Shown here: positions 62,501 through 64,000 of the stretch, piece after piece | Position numbering within the stretch: the first letter of the stretch is position 1 | Layout: each line of letters opens with the position of its first letter | NCBI RefSeq assembly: GCF_023343835.1 | Contig: NC_064433.1 | Location: 28,024,214 to 28,088,213 of the forward strand | Direction: 5' to 3' | DNA from: Lagopus muta | Lineage: Eukaryota; Chordata; Aves; Galliformes; Phasianidae | Length of the DNA stretch: 64,000 nucleotides | Notes under the pieces: generated by a model | What the model was told of the DNA's origin: nothing | The model's input: only the letters and a program-made list of their open reading frames with translations | The model's database searches: none | Made by a program: the position numbers and the translations under genes

Positions 62501-64000
62501 GCAAAGAACTCATTGATTATCTCAGCTTTCTCTGTATCTGTTGTAGCCAGTTCCCCTTTCTCATTTAGCAGGGGAGATATACTCTCTTTGGCCTGCCTCT
62601 TTTGACCTATGTATGTGTTAAACCTCTCCTTGTTGTTTTTAACATCCCTTGCCATATTCAGTTCCATCTGTGCTTTGGCTTTCCTAATCCTCTCTGTGCA
62701 AGTCCAGACAGCATTTCTGTACTCTTCCCAGGTGACATGTCCTTGTTTCCACTGTCTGTATTGCCCTTCTTTTTCCTCAGTTTGACTAGCAGGTCCTTGT
62801 CAAGCCACACTAGCTTCCTGCCTCCACTGCCTGCTTTCTTGTTATGATGGATGGAGAGCTCCTGTACTCCCAGAAAGGCATTGTGAAAGAGTAGCCAGCT
62901 TTGTTCCCCTCCTTTTGTCTCTAAGGACTTCTTCCTATGAGAAGTCATATCAACAAATGAGTCTTTGTTAACCCAATTTTGCAGTGTTGAAGGGAGCTGC
63001 TATGCCTATACATCACTTCATTGAAACAGTATAGATTCATGCAGGCTTCCTTGCAGCCTGGTACTGAGAAAGAAACTAAAAGGTCATATAGCATCTCTTC
63101 ATGGAAGCAAGAAGGTTGGAGCTTACTTTCAGTAACTGCATGACAAAACTGCTTTGTATTTTATTTTAAATTTAAATCATAGCTGTGCTGAGCGAAGTTT
63201 TGGTTTAGATGGTAGTTGGGTTTGTCAGCCTTGCTTGAAATAGTGTACAAATTTACCAAATATAGGCATGCAATACACACTTAGCATTTGATGGAATTAT
63301 TTCCAGGAAGTAACGTTGCTGAAAATAATCAACTAATGTTGCATTCATTCGTGAGGCATATTATAAGTTCAATTTATGGAAATAACAGCTGGCTTTGCTT
63401 AAATTCTTATTCAGGGTGCTGATGGGTATCAATTTTGTCTTACATATGTGTTTAACTTATGATTCCTTATGTTACAATTTGAAGAGCAATTTTTAATAAT
63501 TTATATTCAATACTTTGTGAAGAAAATTGTGCTTCCTGTATGTTGATTTGTATAATGCAATGCTGAATCACATTTGCATGGAGAACCTGGCATGTTGTTC
63601 TAGCTTTTCAGTTTTCTTTTGGTTGTTTACATGAACTTGGAATTCTTATGTTTGAGCACTCACTGGGCTGTATAGACTCTTATACCTTTACTGTAAGGAA
63701 ACACAAGTCAAAGCTGCTAAGAGGTTATTACCTAGTATAATTATAGCAGCCTGTGTCCTGTACCTGGAAAGTTACGTTCTCATTAGTGATTAGAATACAA
63801 GATATGGAAAACATTCCACCTATAAAATGAATGCTAAATGCATACTGAATTATTGGTATGGAAAATGTTCTTCTAAATCATGCAGGATGGTGCATTTATT
63901 TTCTTGGCTTTTGTTCTCATAATGGAAAACGTTTGCTTTTGTTCCTATAAAGCTTCTTGATGAGATTGTTGGTTTTTTTATTATTATTATTATGAAATGC
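50578..64000 (+). CDS. PNPLA8: PNPLA8, calcium-independent phospholipase A2 gamma (5' part, continues past window)
   Basis: A patatin-like serine lipase that hydrolyses membrane phospholipids in mitochondria and peroxisomes. The gene's splice acceptor at 50577 leads into exon 2 with the ATG at 50662. Coding exons are 50662-51777, 52241-52390, 53586-53737, 55036-55130 and 59794-59965, giving 561 residues in frame with consistent phases (0, 0, 2, 1, 2). The start agrees with the remembered human N-terminus ([12 protein letters not shown] here). The catalytic domain begins near residue 460. The oxyanion-loop motif GGGTRG is at 469-474 and the nucleophile elbow GVSTG at 501-505, with Ser503 the predicted nucleophile (Ser483 in human as I recall). 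The patatin Asp and the C-terminus lie outside the window. The N-terminal ~370 residues, rich in Ser, Lys and Glu, are poorly conserved. The promoter is the CpG island at 48640-49370. Confidence 0.95.
50662..51777 (+). CDS. PNPLA8: PNPLA8 coding exon 1 (N-terminal regulatory region)
   Basis: This exon encodes 372 codons, from MTIHLS to LSLQREK. The first ~60 residues are basic and aromatic with few acidic residues, as in a mitochondrial presequence. The centre is low-complexity and acidic (KDEEDEFKE near 345-355). Conserved islands include [20 protein letters not shown] (about residues 88-110) and [20 protein letters not shown] near 295-315. An in-frame stop follows three codons into the intron. 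Exon 2 upstream of the ATG (50578-50661) is 5' untranslated. The exon ends in AAG followed by GCAAGT, a GC donor. Confidence 0.93.
51778..52240 (+). other. PNPLA8 intron with GC-AG boundaries
   Basis: The donor sequence is AAG/GCAAGT (GC at 51778-51779) and the acceptor is TCTGTTTTAG/ATC. Frame and protein homology force this junction, because K372 must be followed by IIARVSID. No GT lies at the boundary. The rest of the donor is perfect consensus, as is usual for GC donors. The 463-bp intron has TG-rich sequence near 51830-51870 and no recognisable element. Confidence 0.88.
52241..52390 (+). CDS. PNPLA8: PNPLA8 coding exon 2
   Basis: It encodes 50 codons, [20 protein letters not shown] through [10 protein letters not shown], a helical region just before the lipase domain that is highly conserved in iPLA2 gamma. 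Acceptor TTTTAG, donor GTGCAA, phase 0 on both sides. Confidence 0.94.
52391..53585 (+). other. PNPLA8 intron, nothing recognised
   Basis: A 1195-bp GT-AG intron, AT-rich, without recognisable repeats or genes. Confidence 0.7.
53586..53737 (+). CDS. PNPLA8: PNPLA8 coding exon 3 (start of patatin domain)
   Basis: It encodes [12 protein letters not shown] onward to [12 protein letters not shown] plus two bases of the Arg codon. It thus contains most of the glycine-rich oxyanion loop and ends within it. Acceptor CTGCAG, donor GTGAAA, exit phase 2. Confidence 0.94.
53738..55035 (+). other. PNPLA8 intron, nothing recognised
   Basis: A 1298-bp GT-AG intron, AT-rich. No transposon or other gene was recognised. 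Confidence 0.65.
55036..55130 (+). CDS. PNPLA8: PNPLA8 coding exon 4 (nucleophile elbow)
   Basis: It completes R473 and encodes [20 protein letters not shown] through FDYICGVST plus one base. It holds the catalytic serine in GVSTG, whose final Gly codon is split by the next intron. Acceptor TTTCAG, donor GTAATT. Confidence 0.94.
55320..55655 (+). mobile_element. Old CR1 3' fragment (sense)
   Basis: Phrases in CR1 order: 'agaagagaaggctgtggttc', 'gagaccttactgctctttga', 'tgggatgagttgcctggtca', then 'aggttggactgaatgacctc', with a degenerate tail. It is diverged and has no long sense frame. Confidence 0.7.
57060..57300 (-). mobile_element. Old CR1 fragment (antisense)
   Basis: 'cagtttaaaaccactccccc' followed by 'ttgtcctattgctatccacc' and 'tgtaagcagtctttccccct' is the antisense of a conserved CR1 ORF2/3' segment. 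The edges are uncertain and the copy is badly decayed. Confidence 0.65.
58481..59310 (-). mobile_element. CR1 LINE fragment (antisense)
   Basis: It begins 'agaatagttcagttggaaca' and 'gactgtaaaagattatcaag', then antisense ORF2 phrases such as 'ccctcctctggaagctttca' and 'tttgccttcttggttgccag', and ends near 'gatctctgcaaggcctcc'. The frame is broken throughout. Confidence 0.78.
59794..59965 (+). CDS. PNPLA8: PNPLA8 coding exon 5
   Basis: It completes G505 and encodes [20 protein letters not shown] to SDIWEKML plus two bases of the next codon. The helix after the catalytic serine is strongly conserved, as is [17 protein letters not shown]. The donor CAA/GTAAGT is perfect on the intron side, exit phase 2. 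The next exon is beyond the window. Confidence 0.94.
59966..61094 (+). other. Start of a PNPLA8 intron, T- and A-rich
   Basis: Poly-T and A-rich runs at about 59983-60012, 60308-60320 and 60554-60567. No gene or transposon was recognised. Confidence 0.6.
61095..62990 (-). mobile_element. Long CR1 LINE copy (~1.9 kb, antisense in a PNPLA8 intron)
   Basis: The copy extends from the inverted 3' UTR ('cttgggagggacctcaag') through antisense reverse transcriptase to the ORF2 segment between endonuclease and polymerase. Minus-strand frames at 62422-62667 and 62658-62948 encode recognisable CR1 ORF2: [29 protein letters not shown], and a [20 protein letters not shown] stretch. The order is that of one 5'-truncated insertion with frameshifts. 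It is the longest CR1 in the window. Confidence 0.9.
62991..64000 (+). other. PNPLA8 intron continues to window end
   Basis: AT-rich, with a short (TTA)n run at about 63975-63990. No exon with matching phase (entry phase 2 after WEKML) was found before the end of the window. Confidence 0.55.

Noticed and set aside
62422-62948. Two overlapping minus-strand frames with protein-like sequence
   Set aside because: They are CR1 ORF2 between endonuclease and polymerase, not a host gene.
1-64000. CRISPR arrays, tRNA/rRNA genes, phage or plasmid features
   Set aside because: The window is avian nuclear DNA. I saw no regularly spaced repeats and no tRNA- or rRNA-like sequence.

Overview
This window is vertebrate nuclear DNA from a bird, most likely chicken or a close galliform. 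Three things support this. CR1 LINE fragments are scattered through the window, many keeping the ATTCTATG-like 3' tail typical of avian CR1. Two copies of a mariner element of the chicken GalMar/Galluhop type are present. The only multi-exon genes I can recognise are avian-type: a vasotocin receptor and the 5' half of PNPLA8. There are no bacterial features such as operons, ribosome binding sites or CRISPR arrays, and most open frames are chance frames or fragments of CR1.

Layout. From 1 to about 30 kb the sequence is AT-rich and has no gene I can identify. It holds several CR1 pieces, a hAT-family DNA transposon with an 8-bp target duplication (7378-8465), a short internally deleted mariner (19687-20213), and an unassigned open frame near 3.0-3.5 kb. 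From 29.76 to 32.94 kb on the minus strand lies a complete two-exon vasotocin receptor gene (370 codons, VT1/V2-type). It has a TATA box, an intron between TM6 and TM7, and a candidate poly(A) signal. From 33 to 48.5 kb the region is intergenic, with two adjacent CR1 copies, a long but dead mariner (43783-45049), a possible LTR-like stretch, and two CR1 copies that share an unexpected patch of about 110 bp.

From 48.56 to 49.37 kb is a GC-rich, CpG-rich promoter region. It contains a (CTGC)11 tract, a perfect NRF1-type palindrome, ETS-like and CRE-like motifs, and an 18-bp tandem duplication. It lies upstream of PNPLA8 (calcium-independent phospholipase A2 gamma), plus strand. Five coding exons (50662-59965) encode residues 1-561, including the GGGTRG loop and the GVSTG nucleophile elbow. 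The rest of the gene runs past the window end. Its first coding intron has a GC-AG boundary. The PNPLA8 introns carry several further CR1 copies, including one of about 1.9 kb in antisense orientation at 61.1-63.0 kb.

The two genes point away from each other (receptor minus, PNPLA8 plus), with about 16 kb between the receptor TATA box and the PNPLA8 CpG island. Nothing in the sequence links their functions: one is a plasma-membrane neuropeptide receptor and the other a mitochondrial/peroxisomal lipase. I found no convincing previously undescribed system. The best leads are the GC-AG intron, the CTGC microsatellite in the promoter, the CR1 patch duplication, and the unassigned frame at 3.0-3.5 kb.
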